64,000 bases of DNA from Chionis minor. Taxonomy: Eukaryota > Chordata > Aves > Charadriiformes > Chionididae. Position 1 is the stretch's first letter. Each line of letters starts with the position of its first letter. A model generated the notes under the pieces. The model saw only the letters and a list, made by a program, of their open reading frames with translations, ran no database searches and had not been told where the DNA came from. This document shows positions 24,041 to 36,643 of the stretch, piece by piece. Position numbers and translations under genes: made by a program. Where the stretch lies: positions 262,885-326,884 of the forward strand of contig VZSF01000109.1 in NCBI GenBank assembly GCA_013398295.1. Reading direction: 5' to 3'.

Positions 24041-24299
24041 ACACGGACTGATGGGAGGGAAGCGGAAGAGAGGATGAATCCCAAAGCTGGAAAAAACACA
24101 GTAAGACTGTGCGATGCCTGTGCCACACCTGTGGGTGAGAGTGTACAGGTTACACACAGACAACAGGCTTACTACAGCAAAGAAACCTCTCGTACTGTTA
24201 GAAAGCACAACGTCATTCAAACATTTGTCACTACTGACGTTCAGTGCTCTTGTAAAATACTGAGACTATGATTTTGAGAGGGAAGATTGATTAATTCAA

Positions 24300-24450
24300 A
24301 GGAATTGCGTGTTGAGCCGCTGCTTGGTCTCTCGGCTCCCGGCTGTTGGCGCTGCAGTCTTTGCTTTCGCTCCTTCTGCGCTGGCCACTGGTGCGGGTCA
24401 CCCTGCCGGGGCCTGGCGGCCGACGGGCGGTTAATGGCCTGTCAGCTCCT
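24300..24450. other. CpG-rich intronic patch
   Basis: About 13 CpG dinucleotides occur in roughly 130 bp (24307-24432), within an intron that is otherwise CpG-poor. The patch lies 260 bp beyond the antisense LTR but does not look like the LTR families I recognise here. It could be a small CpG island, a regulatory element, or the remnant of another GC-rich repeat. Confidence 0.4.
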
Positions 24451-27400
24451 CTCTCGTGGGACAAGGGAAGCAAAAAGATAAAGACATTTTTCCGTCTTGT
24501 TTGGTTGTCAGTAACGGTGTCATTAGGAGCTCTCGTAACATCTTATTCTTGCCGCTGAGCATTCATCAGAGCTCAGCCCGCTCATGGCTGCTTTCTAAAC
24601 CTGCTTACGCTTTCTGAATCTGGCTGGGTGGTTCTGTGCTTTAACACCTTGCTTCCCGTTTCTCCTTCCGCCTTTTTAATCCTCTGATCTTCTTTCTGGT
24701 AAATTCTTCTCTTGCCTCTTTTCTAGACCTCTCCAGTAAGATAATAAAACTCCTGTTTGGACTCCTCCTTTCCTTTCTTTCTTTTTCTCTATTGTCTCCA
24801 TCTGCTTAATCTAAAGATCGTTAATTGTGTCTTTCTAATAAATCGAGAAATGTGTTGTGCTGTCCTCTTGAAAATAACATATTGAGAATCGGATTCTCTC
24901 TCTGTTTTGCTTTCTTTGACTTTTATTGGCAAGTGGCCAGTCCTGCTCATCTAGCCCCAGGCATTCAAACTAGTTTCATATTGCATCAATTCCTCCAGTC
25001 CTGAGAACCAGAGGGTTCTTTTGATCTCTTCACAGAAGTAAAACTCTCATCATTTTCTGCCTTGACTGTAACCATCTTCATCTCATCTTCCTAAAACTCA
25101 GCTCATTTGGTCGCAGTTGGTTAGAGGCCTGTTTCTTTTGATAACATTAGAGTACTCTCAATCTCTGTTGAGTCTGCTGTTTGTAATACATAAAGTATTT
25201 TTTTTCCTTTATTGCTTTTTAAACCCATTGATGTCTCCTCTTTCCAACTTATTTACTGTAGAGGTTTTTCTGTGTCTTTAAGCTACTTCTCACATACGAC
25301 AAGCTCAACAATTTTTTAGGTAACAGCCACCATATACAGAATTCCCTCCCCAAAGTAATCCATGCATTTGTTCCTGAAACCAGTTGTCTGTGTCCTGCCT
25401 AGTCCTGGGAGTCCAGTGAGAAGTGGACAGTTTACACTATCTAAACAGTGTCCGGAGAAGAGTTCAGATATTTTTTATTTACCAATTTTGAGACCACAAG
25501 AACAAAAATAAGCCAGCTCTACACATAACTGGGCTTTGTAGCCATTCTGCCCACAATGGTCCTGTTCTTTGCTCCTTGTTCTTTCTCTTTATTTTCTTTT
25601 CTTTACTTCTTGTTGTACTAAGTAAGGTTCCAACACATGGGAAAAATTTTTACTTCTTGCACATTATGTTTGATTATAGTGTTTGGACCAGCAGGCCAGA
25701 TTTGTTACTGTAATGTCTTATTCAACATAAAAGACACAATAATGCTAGTTGAATGAAAAAGACTTTTAAATTTTTCTTCTAAGGAAAGATTTTTGTGGTA
25801 ATGGAAGAGGTTGTGTTAGAATAAAGAGCAGGCAGTATATAATTTTTAGCATAAAACTGTCCTGAAAGCAGATCACTTTTTACCTTCCCCCTCCTCCCCC
25901 CCACCGCCCCCCAATTTATATTCAATACCCTGATAAAATTCTTTTTACTGTACACTGCTCACCCTGGGCAGCAGTTGGGTTTGAAGCACTGGGAAGCCTT
26001 CATAAAGGAAAGGCTGGAAAACATGATCTATCTGAAGGAAAATGCCTATTCACCTGTGAACCAGAATGAATACACACTGGGTAGGTTGAAATAGTCTCAG
26101 TTTGCTGGCTGGTTGTTTAAGGATAAATTGCTTGGTGTAAGATGGGAATATGCTTCTTAAATGTGTGGTAAGCAAATGAGTCAGGAAGATTAAAAACATT
26201 AAACTAAAATGGAAATATGATAATAAGGAAAATCACTGGGGATATAAAGTCACTGTGAACGGTTCTCAAGGAAAATAAAGCTGGAGGCTGTACATGCTCT
26301 GTGTGCTTGAATACTGCAGGTAAGCAACAATTAAAATGTAAAACTGTAGCAAATACCATAATAACTGGTACATTGATGAAGTGCGACAAGAGGATTTAAA
26401 TGACTGCATTCTGTAGTCATCATCAGGTTTTGTTAGTTAAGAGAAAGGCATGAAGGAGTTGCTTTATAATTGACCAGGCATTGTTTCAAGAGAAAAAGAA
26501 GTAGTATTGTATATTAAGCATGTATAATTTCCATTTTGATTAGCCTAGTAAAACTTTGTCCTCACGTGTTTCACTTGGTATTCTGAAATGAAATATTATT
26601 CTAGCTTGTATAGTGTATTTTTTGGTTTTGAATCTTCAAGAATGTTTTTCGAATATTCTTTCATAGCAACATTGTATGATATATTCGTGGGCAACATAGA
26701 AAAGATAGAGCCAGAAACTTATGATAAATCATAGTATGTTTGCAAACTGTGGCATTAATACAATAAACTGGTGAACATGCCTCTAAGTTTTGTAACTGAA
26801 AGGCAATAATTTAACTTGCCTACCTATGTCCAATCCATCCTGGTAATAGGTAAACTTGACCATCACTGATATTGTGATCACTCGCAATTATCCATACAGA
26901 AGCAGAGGTGGAAACTATATATTCAGAACTACTCTGTACTCCAAAAATTAGGCTTTCTCAGTGAATCAGTACTCTTGTTGCAAGGCGTAGTGGCTAGATT
27001 TTAACAAATAGCTGTCTTTTATGCTCCTGGAAGAGCTGCGAGGTTTGGAAACTGGCAGAGTTTTGTGTCTTAGTCTTTACTGCATGCTATCATGTGATGA
27101 AGTTTTTTTCCTGTTGTCTTTTAATGTACAATATAATCCCAGTGACAGATGTTAATTTTTGCTGAAGATATTTCTTGGACATTGTGGGATAAATACGGTC
27201 AAGACATCGCCGTCTTTATTCTGGCTTCATAGTCCTTTGCTCAGCAAGCACACCCACTGAGTTCCATGAGATCATTTTTTTAATTTATACACTGTTGAAC
27301 ATGAGTGAAAATAGCGCAGGCCAGTCCTGGGATTACAGGTTTTTTCAAGGGTCTTGTGCATGCTTTTGCATGTATTTATTTTTGTGAAATTTTGAAAGAC

Positions 27401-27904
27401 TGATAGGCCGTGAGAAAACTGACTGATAAAACACATCTTTCAAGATGACTCATCCTCCAGCATGAACTTTCAAAGCCTCTGTACAGTCAAAGAAACTGAT
27501 AATATTCAGGTGTAAAACAGGGAATAACAGCTTCAACAAATACAGCCCTATTCAAACAAGGCCTAGGAGGTAATAGACCAAAAGCAAACGAAGATGTGCT
27601 TCTGCTGAAATAGTAGTTCATTACAACAACAACAGACAGGCCTGAAACACCTGCCCTAGATCGAAGTGTAATTAGGCTGTTGACATACACTACACATGCA
27701 CTACAGAAGCCAGGTCAAAGATCACCAGTGGGACACTGACAGGAATTTACATACTGTGCAATACAATGAGAGCCTAGATCTTGCAAGTGCTTAAATGAAA
27801 GAAGGCACTGAGCCAAATAAAATATGCAAACTAACTCTATCAACAGGCATAAGAGCTGAAAGAATATGTGACCATTAGTAGTCTCTACAGCTTCTGGAGA
27901 ACGT

Positions 27905-27996
27905 GCTCTAGGTAGACCTGCTCTGGCAGGAGGGTTGGACCAGATGATCTCTAGAGGTCCCTTGCAACCCTTGACTTTCTGTGATTCTGTGATTCT
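27905..27996 (+). mobile_element. CR1 LINE 3'-end fragment, sense
   Basis: This roughly 90-bp fragment carries the conserved CR1 3' terminus: 'ggttggaccagatgatctct', then the 'aggtcccttgcaaccc' block, then two copies of the terminal gattctgt octamer-like unit. It is the shortest kind of 5'-truncated CR1. Confidence 0.85.
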
Positions 27997-28959
27997 CTCT
28001 CTGTTGCGGAGTGTGAGGTTTCTGGATAGGTGGTAGGCTGAAGGTTATTCACTACTGTGTATCCTGTGTATAAGAAAGGGGATTGCTGGGCTGGTGACGG
28101 TGTTCAATCCTGGTCTCTCTTCCTTAGCTGCAGAGTAAGGAAAGAGCAGGAGAAAGGAAGGCTCTTGATGAGGACTAAAAAAATTGACTGACTGGACAGT
28201 GGAGGAGAAGCTATAAATTTAATGAGCATTTGGGAGTTGTTTCGTATTGAGATCTTTAGTTGAGTTTGGGGTTGCTGCGTCTTAACTTGTGAGACCTAAG
28301 AATGAGTTCTTAAACCTTTCAAATAAGACTGGCTCACTTCTAAAGAGTTATACTTGCCTTTGTCTTTTACTGCTGAACCCTGGTGTACAGAGGGGTTTTT
28401 TCATCTGGAAGGAACAGAATTTTGTCTCATAAGATAAGGTTGTCTGGCTAGGATGCGTTGACCCAGATTACAAAAGAGCCTTATGCCTGCTGTGCTGTGG
28501 GGCCTTGCCGGTGGCTCGTTGAGAGGAGGTTAACTCAGAAATTTGAGAATCAGCTGGGCCACAGGCATCAAAATCCATGGAGCACATGGTTTTGGAATAG
28601 TAAGTAACACAGAAATTTCATGCACTGAAATTCTGTGTATAATTAGGACAGATCAAGAAGGTGATGATGTGCTACGGGAGATCAAAGAGGCTGCAAGGTT
28701 AGAGAAGACATTGAATTTCATCTCTCTATATAGTATAACAGATAATATAATTTAAAACTCCTGTAGATGACTACTTCTTCAAACAGCTAGTTAGAGAAAC
28801 CATAAAGAAAAGCACCTCTGAATTTATGCATACAGAACTGGTTTAAAACTCTCCTGTTGAAGGGCAGTCAAATTAAACCTTGTTGTAGGAGTGAGAAGGT
28901 TTCCCTAAAAAACAGCTTAATCAAAACAAGGAAACCTTTAAAAAGAACATCAGAATGAA

Positions 28960-30840
28960 CAATCCGAGATTGCTAATGGCAAGCATAGGGTTTATAGAAT
29001 GCATATTAGACATTCAGAGAAGATGCATTCCACTAGTTCAAAATGATTCAAGCAACGCAATTAAGCTCGGAAAAAAATATCTATTTAAACAATAAAAAAG
29101 AATCTCTCTGAAAAAAGCAGAAGTTACATCCAATTGAGGATAATAGAAAAGGACATAAATTGCGACAGATTCTGGAAAGTCATACTCTTAATAACACGTA
29201 CACGTATTTTAAGCAATAATTTGCTAAATGCTTAAACGCTGCTAAGAAGTACTTCATCAGATAAATCAGAATCAAAAAGACTGCTACAGATTCAAATTCA
29301 GTAGGAGTCAAATATGATTAAGGTGTAATCAAGTTATAAGCAGAGGTATTGAGAAAGAAAAGGACACAGCAGAAAAGCTATATTCATCCTCTATCGGTGA
29401 ATAGAAGAGCTCAGGGAATTTCCCATTTGGGAGTCTTTTTCATTGGGACATGTCAGAAGAACTGTCTCAAACAGAAGTGTCAGGTTTAGAGCAAGCTGAT
29501 AAATGAATAAAAATTCATCAGGCCTATATCGTACTTATCCATAGCTTCTAGATGTAGTTAAAAATGGAGTTGCTTGAAGCGTTAAAGACAGTTTACAATA
29601 CTTTTTAAAAATTACATTAATATTACATAAATAGAAACGGTTTATCCAATTTTTAAAAGAAAGGCAGAGTTTTCAAGGAAACTAAAATCAGAATGTCTGG
29701 TTTCTATACCAAGGAAACCAGTAGAACTACAATAAATAATTTATACCATTTTTGAACTGTGGAAAAAATGGGCAAAACTGAAGATCAGGTTTGTTGGTTT
29801 TTTTTTTTTNGCTGTGCCTTATGAATCTGAAGGATTCAATGAAATGTGAACAAAGGCTCATTTGATTAATATTGTATTTTGATTTTCAAAAAGTTTTGAC
29901 AAGATCCTTCACCAAAGACCATGAAAGAAAATGTAATAGAATAAGGAGGAAAGGTTCTTTCATGGATTAATACTTGGTTAAAAGAATAAATGGACCATTT
30001 TCACAGTGATGATCAATATGAACTGTTGAAAATATTCATATTTAACCTGGAAAGGGATGAGTAGGAAGGTGACAAAGTTAGCAAGTACAAAATCTTTCAG
30101 CATAGAAAAACGAAAGAACTGCAAAATGTTCAGAAAGATCTCAAGACAGTCAGTAGCTGGGTAGTAAAATAACTGATGAATTTCTGTAGCAATTAAAGGA
30201 AAAGTAGAACACAGAGAATAGTTCTACTTGTACATTGATTACAGCGATTTCTGAATGAGGCACTACTAGTTGTGAAACAGGTCTTAGAACGACCTTGGGC
30301 TGTGCCCTGGATGTGTCAGCTCAGTCCTGGCACAGCAGTAGCCAAAACAGAGCCTTGGGAAATACTACTGATGTTTAAAAAACAAAACCGAAAAAATCAT
30401 CAAACCATTTATAGGTCCACAATATGCACTCCCTTCCCCTTACATAATTTATTAGAACTGGAAATAGTGCCGAGAAGGACAACAGAGATTTTCAGCCATA
30501 CAAAGCTGTTTCCGTGTAAAAAAGATATTAAATAGGGTTAGGAAGTTTTGGTCTATGAAATAAAAATGTCCTGTGGGATATGACAAATGTATGTTGAAAT
30601 CACAAATGACATGGAGAAAGTGAGCAGGGAATGGTTACTTGCTGTTTTCTATGGTATCAGAATTAGAGGGCAATAAATACAGATTTAATCAGTGTTTTCT
30701 TTCACTCTACCCATGGCTAAATGTGGAACTTACTGCTAGGGAGCTTTATGGATTCTGAAAGTAAAAGCATGTTCAAAGGCAATTAGGTGAATTAATGGAA
30801 GAGATGTTTTTCAGGGACTGTTAGGTGCAAGGAAGTAGGG
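28960..30840 (+). mobile_element. Long ancient CR1 LINE relic, sense
   Basis: A colinear run of strongly decayed CR1 ORF2 sequence. Recognisable blocks are the region around 'ccaattgaggataatagaaa' (about 29131-29150), the pre-RT part near 29430-29560 ('gtcagaagaactgtctcaaa'), the RT segment near 29950-29990 ('ggttctttcatggattaata'), and the 3' region at about 30600-30830. Every frame is broken by stops. A single N after a poly-T run sits inside it at 29810. It may begin upstream of 28960, since similar AT-rich sequence extends leftwards. This is non-functional and old, to judge by divergence. Confidence 0.6.
29810..29810. other. Assembly gap (single N) after poly-T
   Basis: One undetermined base follows a run of about 12 T. 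Unlike the N at 62907, the flanks do not repeat each other. It is probably a small gap or unresolved homopolymer length. Confidence 0.95.
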
Positions 30841-31090
30841 ATAAGTTTCAGTTTAGAAGACCTCTAATATGTGGACTTCTGGAAGCTCAGAATTGAAATC
30901 ACTGTACTTGCTCTATTCTTCCATGCTTTATTTTAGCCTCTCTCTGTCTGAGGGAGATACTGCGTTAAATAGACATATGCCCTTATGTTACACATACCAA
31001 AGGTGTTGCTTTGAGCACTCTCGTACACATATCTGTTAATAATAATAGTAATAATGATAAATCAACTACATTTTCTCCCTCTTACTGTAG

Positions 31091-31251
31091 ATATGTTGCC
31101 TGGTTTCTGTCACTGCAAGACTGGCTATGCAGGAGAGAGCTGCAACAGATGTGCCTTGGGTTACAAAGGGTATCCTGAGTGCCTGCCCTGCAACTGCTCG
31201 CTGAAAGGCAGTGTCAATGTTGACCCTTGCGTAGGTCCCTGCATCTGCAAG
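31091..31251 (+). CDS. LAMA2: LAMA2 coding exon (human exon 10 equivalent): LE module 3 and start of LE4
   Basis: This 161-bp exon (phase 1 in, 0 out) encodes DMLPGFCHCKTGYAGESC through RCALGYKGYPECLPC, which completes LE module 3. It then encodes CNCSLKGSVNVDPCVGPCIC, which opens LE module 4. The CHCKTG and GPCICK motifs match laminin alpha-2. A potential N-glycosylation site occurs at Asn-Cys-Ser. The borders are cttactgtag before 31091 and gtatgg from 31252; the donor is slightly off consensus but usable. Confidence 0.97.
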
Positions 31252-34200
31252 GTATGGATGTCAAATTCTTCTGAGCCATAGGAAGATACTAATGATATTG
31301 AGATTGCATTTAATGGTTTTCTGTCATACAGTAGGATTCCACTGTCCTACCTAGCTGTGTTAATATCTATGTCAGTCACCTCTCATAAGAACACTTTTTC
31401 TTGGTCCTGTAAAGTCTTAGATTGTCTTGTGTCATCTCAATACTCACTGTAATTAACATAAGTACCTTGGAGCCTGCTGCCAGTCATACAAGGCCTTAGA
31501 AATCTGTAATGAAGGGATACTTAAGAAGCCTATGAATCATTTGTTTCAAACTCATGTACTCAGAAACTATGTTTAAAGCATTGTGGGCTCTAAAATTAAC
31601 CTGTGATATGACTTCAAAAGACAAAATGAAGTGAACTGCTGATGTATTAAAAAAAACAAAAAATTTGCCTTTTAGGAGTAGTTATTAGGGATATAATCCT
31701 CTTTTCTTGGTAAGTTCAAAACCGAGAGCTTTCTTTCCTGCCTTAGGATGGTTGATTATAAATCTGTAACATATATAAAAAAAAATAATCTATCCTTTCC
31801 ATTAAATGAATTTCTTAATTTCTAAGAAGAAAATTTAAGAATTATTTTGTCTGTGTGTGCCTTCGTGTGCCTCCAGCAAATTATATTTTGATATTATATT
31901 GAAATAAAAAATAACTTCTAAAAAAACATGCATACACTTCTTATAAAATATCTGGTGGCCAGAAATGCTTTAGAAATGGTCGTGCTTTGTAAGTCACAGT
32001 TTAGTAAGTGACCATGAATAGGTCTAAAGGACAATTTACTGTACTGTGGGTCAATTTTTCTGTCGTACTCGTGGGAGTTTCCTTCCAGCATTTAATTAAC
32101 AGAATTAGTCACAAGTGTGGATTTAAAAATATTTATATTGCGTCATTAAATACAAGAATCTAGCAGCTTATCAATCAACTAGATTCAATCTAGCTAGAAT
32201 CTAGCTAGAATTCTAGCTAGAATCAATCTAGCAGCTTATGCTGTATACACACATAAAGCTCTGGTGTGACAGCTGAACAGCACTGAAATCTACTCAGAGA
32301 ACTAACCTTATCCTCACTTTATGTAACAGGCACGTGCTCTCTGTCAGAAATAAAATTTATCCATATCATAGTTCTAAATCCTTAGCTATCAAGTCTAGAA
32401 GGTCAGAAAAGAGGTCCTTTTGCTATATTCTGCCTTGAAAGGGAGCTTTGAAGAAGGTGTCATATGCAAAATACAAGATAACCACTGCTGAATGATTCTT
32501 ATTATTATGACATTATTTGTGTCATGCCAAACTGACCTGTTCATACAATCAGACCAAAATGAACAAATATGGAGTAGACATAATTGCTCCTATCCCAGAA
32601 AGTCCACACTATACACACTTTCCTCACTGTTCGTCCCTTTGTCTCCTTTCTTCTCCTCTAATCCCTTTTTAAGTGCTTGTGGGAGAAAAATGATACCCAT
32701 TGCAAATAGCTGAGATACAGGTACATACACATTTATTTTCACTAGCAATCTTCAAATTCAAATCAAAGCAAATTATGGTCAAAGGGACACTGAAATCATC
32801 AGATTAGTTATGCTCCATATGAAGAATAAAGTGGGATGTCTGGACAAGTTAATAGCAGGTCTTAGGAAAAATGCTTCCTTTCTTTTAATCGCATCTTTCA
32901 ATTACATATGATGAGCTCTAAATTTACTAAAGATAGTTTTCTTGTAAAGGAAATTGACTGCTGAAAAACCATTCTAACTGTAAGCAGCATAATGCAACGA
33001 AGCAGGCATTAGATTGTTATCTGTACCACATTAGCCAGAGTAAACTAAAGCACAGAAAGGTGAGGAACAAGTATAAATGCCTGTTTTATCACTAATTATC
33101 TCAGAGAGCTTTCTGAAGGTATATGGTCGAAGTCTCATTATTGCATAATTTAAAACTGGACTGAACACAGTATTCAGAAATAAATGAGGCTGTAGAAATA
33201 TTGCTTCATTGGCTGAAGGGTAGTTTGGATCTCCTTTCCAGCTTCTAGTTTTATGTCTATTATCCAGTGAATTTGCTGCCTACTCAATAGAGTTATACAA
33301 GTTTTACTTACTGATGACATGCTTGCGACTGCAGAGTAGGAAGCTTTTCATTTAAACACATTCTTTTGCTTTGCAGCTCTCTTTTTTTCAGTTTTATGCT
33401 TCCCACTCTGAACACCCTAAACATATAAGCAAGGACTTTTGGGACCAATGTTCATAATTCTAGTTAGCAGAACTGTACATGAGAGCATTTGGGTGCCTGT
33501 GAGCTCCCAATTGTTGCCCACATTATTTTTCACATAAAGTGTGAGTAGCTGGGTGATTTCAGCATACCTATGGCAATAATATGCATTGATTAGTCCTGAA
33601 ATTGCTGCTGAAAATGTAAAAATACTATTCTTTAAATTAATGAGAAGTTGAAGTTAAAAGCTAAAAGACTGATCGATAACCTTGGTTGTATTAAAGAGAT
33701 TTTTGGTTTGTTGAACAGAGTCTATATGGTGCTGTTGAAGAGGAGAATAGATACAGCACAGCAATAGAGACAGAACAAAGATATTTTGCTACACATGTTG
33801 TTACTGTATAATTAGTGGTGAAAACCTGTTTACATTTTCTCTTTGTCTCCTTCTTTGCCTGTCCTTACCCCTTCCCCCTCGTTGTCACTATTGTCTCTTA
33901 ATCTGTGCATTGTATCCTTTCTCCCCTTATGTCCACATGTTTTGCCCTGCTGCTTCCATCTTTGCTAGGTCTTAACCAGGAGGCTGTCAAGTGGCTTTTG
34001 ATGAACTTACTTCAGAGCTGTGTATTTCAAGCAGTCATAGACTACACGGTCTGGGCAGGCTTTTTATAATGTGTTCATTCTCCGCTCACCTGAAGTGAAC
34101 AATTTGGTCCTGTGCGCAGACCATAGAGCACTGTCTCCAGGATTAAAGAGACTGTATATAACACTTTTGAAAGGGAAAGAATTTTCTGGGCTATATTGGG

Positions 34201-34964
34201 AAAAATATTGAATTACTAAGCCAGCACCATAGCGTGAACCTTTTGCAACATACTCCTTGTATATCTTCGTCTATAGGACAAATTGATTTATTGTGTAAGC
34301 TAGCAGGACTTAATTCACAACATAAGCTTTCTCTGAAAAATGTAATTACCAAATGCTAAGTTTAGAATTCTTCATGTATGTTTAGTGTCTGGCTTTCTGC
34401 AGGGGAAGAGTTTGCAGACCTGACTGCATGGCTGGCAAGCACATGTTGTCATGGAGAGAAGAAATGCAGCCCTTTAAACACTTGGATTTAGTCTGAATTC
34501 AAGTATTAATGATAGACTACTGAAAAATTGATACGCTGAGTGGTTGGTACAACTAATACTGTGTACCTGTAGTTTACATCAGTGGGACATACACAAATTT
34601 TATCAGCCATACCTGCAAACTACAGTTGTAAGGCTGTAATACTGTGTCCCATGCTTCCTTCTCTCTGACACTCTCAAGTGTAAAGGAGATAAATTAGATT
34701 ATTTCCTGAAATCAGGTATGTACATTCATGTAGAAGAAAAATTAAAAATCTTACAATGTCCAAATTCCATGTCCCCTTCTTTACACGCAGCCATAGTAAC
34801 TTTTATTGTGTAGAGGATTTGCAACTAATATTCATAGATAAGAATAGTCTTTCCTACAAATGTCATTATAGTCCTGCATTTATACTCTCCTGAAGAGTAT
34901 AAAGCTGGTGATCTCAAGTTCTAATCTATGATAACTGAAGTAATATTCTAATGTTCATTTCCAG
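31252..34964 (+). other. LAMA2: LAMA2 intron (human intron 10 equivalent)
   Basis: This 3.7 kb intron has a gtatgg donor and a ttcatttccag acceptor. Its one notable element is the palindromic and repeated CTAGCTAG cluster at 32157-32239. I recognise no gene or mobile element in the rest; it is AT-rich single-copy-looking DNA. Confidence 0.9.
32157..32239. repeat. CTAGCTAGAAT repeat cluster with 22-bp perfect palindrome
   Basis: A 15-bp direct repeat (AATCTAGCAGCTTAT) occurs at 32157-32171 and 32225-32239. Between the copies lie several iterations of the 11-mer CTAGCTAGAAT. These include a perfect inverted repeat of 22 bp at 32200-32221 centred on GAATTC. It looks like local slippage or fold-back duplication; I know of no named element of this form. 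Confidence 0.85.
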
Positions 34965-35105
34965 GAACATGTTGAAGGAGAAAACTGTGATCGTTGCAAA
35001 CAAGGTTTCTTCGATCTCCAGCAAAATAATCCTAAAGGCTGTGAGGAATGTTTCTGCTCTGGGAAAACAAACACCTGCACAAACTCTCACCTTACCTATA
35101 GAAGT
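34965..35105 (+). CDS. LAMA2: LAMA2 coding exon (human exon 11 equivalent): LE module 4 to IVa boundary
   Basis: This 141-bp exon (47 codons, phase 0/0) encodes EHVEGENCDRCKQGFFDL, then NPKGCEECFCSGKTNTC, ending LTYRS. It finishes LE module 4 and provides the first part of the split LE module that is interrupted by the laminin IV type A domain. The GCEECFCSG motif is characteristic of this junction in alpha chains. The borders are atttccag before 34965 and gtaaga from 35106. The exon length equals human as I remember it. Confidence 0.97.
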
Positions 35106-36469
35106 GTAAGAAAAATTGTACTGTTTTGTTTTTCTGTGTGTTGTGGCTGCCTATTGTCACCAGAGTGCATCTCATTATAAAATCATGCATGTTCTTTTAT
35201 GCCCCATATATTTTTCATTTATCCAAAATGCTTGTAAGCTTGCTTTCTCTTCATTGTGAGAAAGTTCTGTAAAAATGCACTTGAACAGTGAGAACTGCAA
35301 AAGAAGTTATCAGTCAAAAATGAAACTGTGTGCCGAAACACAGTCCTGGAATGTGTATATATATTCAGTCTTGAGTTAAAGGCAACATAACCATAGGGCA
35401 ACCTCTTTTCCAGATCATTATTGAATGAAGCAATTAAGAATTTTGAAACATTAAATGTACAACACACAGCTTATGTAAGAGCAAGGGATGCCCTACAGGG
35501 GGCATTTTGAGTGAATTTCTTTTGTGTACTGCTTTCCAAGGAAAGGGTGTGAACGGGAGATGAACTTACTGGTTCTATTTGTGCTGTAGAAAAATGTCTT
35601 TAGCCTGCAAATATACTCTAAACTTTTAATTAGTTCTCAAGCTCAGACACTGATTCCACTGTAACAGATGTATGCTGCATAGTCAGGTCTGTAGCTTGAG
35701 TTTGGGAAATATGTTCCAGGTCTACTAGCTCCTGGGTTTGGCTTTATTGGTATGCTGGAAGTCTGTTAATAAAATCATATATGCCTAGGGTGCTCATTTA
35801 CATGCCAGCATCTGGAAAATTTTCGATTCCATGGCTGAGCTAATTTATTGTTCTGCTTGTATCCAGGCTCCAGAAGCCATGAACAGTGTGCTCTTCTCTG
35901 ATGATTCATTTCTAGTTATGGGGGTTCAGAAAGTCAAATTCTGGTGCTTTCCAGCTTTGCTTTGGCTTTCTAAAAAAAAAGTGTATTTGAACTTCTAAGT
36001 TGTAAGGCTTTAGAATTACAAATTATTATAAATTTTGCTGTCTATCAGCATGTACACAATCAGAAAATGTATATCCATTCATCAGCTCATCTTCTGTACC
36101 CTCTGTGCCTGATTGTCATTTGTGCCACGTTTGTCAAAAACTTTTATAATATTTGGAGATATCCTTACACATATATTTGTATGATAGAATTTCCTTCTCA
36201 TTCTGGACCGTATGAGGCAGAGAAAGCAAATAGTTGAAGTTACTTCAAACTACTCAGAAGTTGTAACTCCCAGTCACATAAAATAAGAGAAGTTCTTGCT
36301 GATATTACTTTGTTGTTTGCTTTGTTCCTAAACTGCTATTAATCATATAAACCTAATAGTATTTTTTTTAAAATGGAAGAATGAGAGGCTGTGACTATTG
36401 AAATGACTGATGTCCTGATACTCATTGTAATGTGTTTTGTTTTGGCGGGGTTTTTTTCCGTCATTACAG
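35106..36469 (+). other. LAMA2: LAMA2 intron (human intron 11 equivalent)
   Basis: This 1.4 kb intron has a gtaaga donor and a gtcattacag acceptor preceded by a T-rich run. No gene or repeat family was recognised. Confidence 0.9.
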
Positions 36470-36643
36470 ATAGAAGACATGAATGGCTGGTATCTCACTG
36501 GCTTACCAGGTCTCATCAGAGTTACCCCCGAGCAAAAGAGATTTGATGGGCATCAGCAGTTCAGCATCAACAACGTGGCTGCACGAAAAGTACTGCCACA
36601 GGCTTATTATTGGAGCGCACCCAGTTCTTACTTGGGCAACAAA
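36470..36643 (+). CDS. LAMA2: LAMA2 coding exon (human exon 12 equivalent): start of laminin IV type A domain
   Basis: This 174-bp exon (58 codons, phase 0/0) encodes IEDMNGWYLTGLPGLIRV and ends YYWSAPSSYLGNK. This is the N-terminal part of the first laminin IV type A (L4a) globular domain; the MxGWYLT start and YYWSAPxxYLGNK motif are hallmarks of L4 domains. The borders are cattacag before 36470 and gtaagt from 36644. The rest of the domain must be encoded beyond the window, since no following exon was found. Confidence 0.97.

Larger units (their letters stand above)
22444..31090 (+). other. LAMA2: LAMA2 intron (human intron 9 equivalent)
   Basis: This 8.6 kb intron has a gtaaga donor and a cttactgtag acceptor. 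It contains an antisense LTR (23249-24040), a CpG-rich patch (24300-24450), a pyrimidine-rich stretch near 24750-24800, a short CR1 3' end (27905-27996), a long ancient CR1 relic (28960-30840) and a single-N assembly gap at 29810. I see nothing identifiable in about 22450-23245 and 24560-27900. Confidence 0.9.

Noticed and set aside
23726..24271. 181-codon ORF in the GC-rich part of intron 9
   Set aside because: Most of it overlays the antisense LTR, whose GC content reduces stop codons. No protein family resemblance was seen.
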